DNA of 64,000 nt, from assembly GCF_900178525.1 (NCBI RefSeq), contig NZ_FXDJ01000009.1, forward strand, positions 1,200,263-1,264,262, given 5' to 3'. Under the pieces are notes generated by a model that did not search any database, was not told where the DNA came from, and was given only the letters and a program-made list of their open reading frames with translations. Position numbers and translations under genes: made by a program. This stretch comes from Massilibacteroides vaginae. Its GTDB lineage: Bacteria; Bacteroidota; Bacteroidia; Bacteroidales; Tannerellaceae. Of this stretch, positions 63,333 to 64,000 are shown piece after piece. Each line of letters starts with the position of its first letter. Positions within the stretch are counted from its first letter, which is position 1.

Positions 63333-64000
63333 ATGAAGTTGTTACTATTAGGATCGGGAGGTCGTGAGCATGCATTAGCTTGGAAAATCGCGCAAAGCCC
63401 GAAAATTGAAAAGTTATTTATTGCTCCGGGCAATGCCGGTACGGAATTGGTAGGAGAAAATGTTTCTATCAGCGCGACCGACTTTCCTGCAATCAAATCT
63501 TTCGTTCTTGACAAAGGGATCGACATGGTCGTTGTCGGGCCGGAAGACCCGTTGGTAAAGGGTGTGTATGACTTTTTCAATACCGACACTTCATTAAAAC
63601 ATATTCCGGTGATAGGGCCATCGAAAGAAGGCGCTCAGTTGGAAGGAAGCAAAGACTTTGCCAAAGCGTTTATGATGCGTCATCATATTCCAACGGCTGG
63701 CTATAAAAGCATAACGGCAAACAATCTTGAAGAAGGATATGCTTTCTTAGATTCTCTGCAACCACCTTATGTGTTAAAAGCAGATGGACTTGCGGCCGGT
63801 AAGGGCGTGTTGATCATCGATACAAAAGAGGAAGCTAAAAAGGAACTTGCTGATATGCTTGGTGGCATGTTTGGCGATGCAAGCAAAACGGTAGTGATCG
63901 AAGAATTCCTTGATGGAATTGAATGTTCTGTCTTTGTTATGACTGATGGAAACGATTATAAAGTGTTGCCCGTAGCCAAAGATTACAAACGTATCGGTGA
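63333..64000 (+). CDS. purD: Phosphoribosylamine--glycine ligase, 5' part only
   Basis: The first 222 residues of the GAR synthetase of purine synthesis, cut by the window end. The N-terminal domain begins MKLLLLGSGGREHALAWKIA, with VVGPEDPLVKG, and the ATP-grasp domain follows with GPSKEGAQLEGSKDFAK and LKADGLAAGKGV. The enzyme joins glycine to 5-phosphoribosylamine with ATP. It starts 26 bp after the peptidase stop, so read-through expression is likely. Confidence 0.96.
   Translation, partial: MKLLLLGSGGREHALAWKIAQSPKIEKLFIAPGNAGTELVGENVSISATDFPAIKSFVLDKGIDMVVVGPEDPLVKGVYDFFNTDTSLKHIPVIGPSKEGAQLEGSKDFAKAFMMRHHIPTAGYKSITANNLEEGYAFLDSLQPPYVLKADGLAAGKGVLIIDTKEEAKKELADMLGGMFGDASKTVVIEEFLDGIECSVFVMTDGNDYKVLPVAKDYKRIG

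Overview
The window comes from a Bacteroidales bacterium. The evidence is a SusC/SusD pair run by a hybrid two-component system, the type IX secretion genes porU and porV side by side, a large MraY, small lipoproteins, moderate AT richness, and recurring promoter -7 boxes of the form TAnnTTTG. The T9SS genes point to a Parabacteroides, Dysgonomonas or Porphyromonas-like lineage rather than most Bacteroides, but no genus can be fixed from this sequence alone.

Left end (1-12369, all leftward): a compact fructan utilization locus. A hybrid sensor-regulator with a sugar-binding periplasmic domain sits beside susC, susD, two GH32 fructan hydrolases (one with an N-terminal DUF4980-like domain, one a lipoprotein), a PfkB fructokinase and an MFS sugar permease cut by the window edge. 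Together they would bind fructan at the surface, hydrolyse it, import fructose and phosphorylate it.

Centre-left (12389-27818): housekeeping genes. These are pyrH, birA, a MmcQ/YjbR protein, a YraN protein, a small protein with tadA, a DUF4834 protein, pssA with psd (phosphatidylethanolamine synthesis), a UvrD/AddA-like helicase-nuclease, a SUI1 factor, ispF, porV and porU, a FAH-family hydrolase and the redox repressor rex.

Accessory zone (about 27820-37240): a 44-bp tandem repeat, an ICMT-like membrane methyltransferase, a short orphan ORF and a DUF5131 protein come first. A roughly 3.8-kb element follows, flanked by an 18-bp exact duplication of the 3' end of tRNA-Leu(CAA). It carries an AlbA/HATPase protein and three unrecognised genes, with no recombinase inside. 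After the tRNA come a mannose-1-phosphate guanylyltransferase, a DMT permease and a complete IS1595-type insertion sequence with 25-bp perfect terminal repeats and an 8-bp target duplication.

Division and cell wall cluster (37249-52484, leftward): rsmH-ftsL-ftsI-murE-mraY-murD-ftsW-murG-murC-ftsQ-ftsA-ftsZ-yqeY, tightly packed. No mraZ lies in front of it. The IS has split yqeY from what looks like the operon terminator.

Right end (53057-64000, rightward): catalase; an aldehyde dehydrogenase with lutABC, fitting lactaldehyde to lactate to pyruvate; a NimA-like flavin protein; an RlmL-like rRNA methyltransferase overlapping a DPP IV-type peptidase; and the start of purD.

A dispersed intergenic repeat built on AAAGG(A/T)TAT occurs at three sites, with a single copy at a fourth. 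Its units are spaced exactly 21 bp, and two loci share the same unit geometry. It is the least explained pattern in the window, along with the integrase-less tRNA-Leu element.
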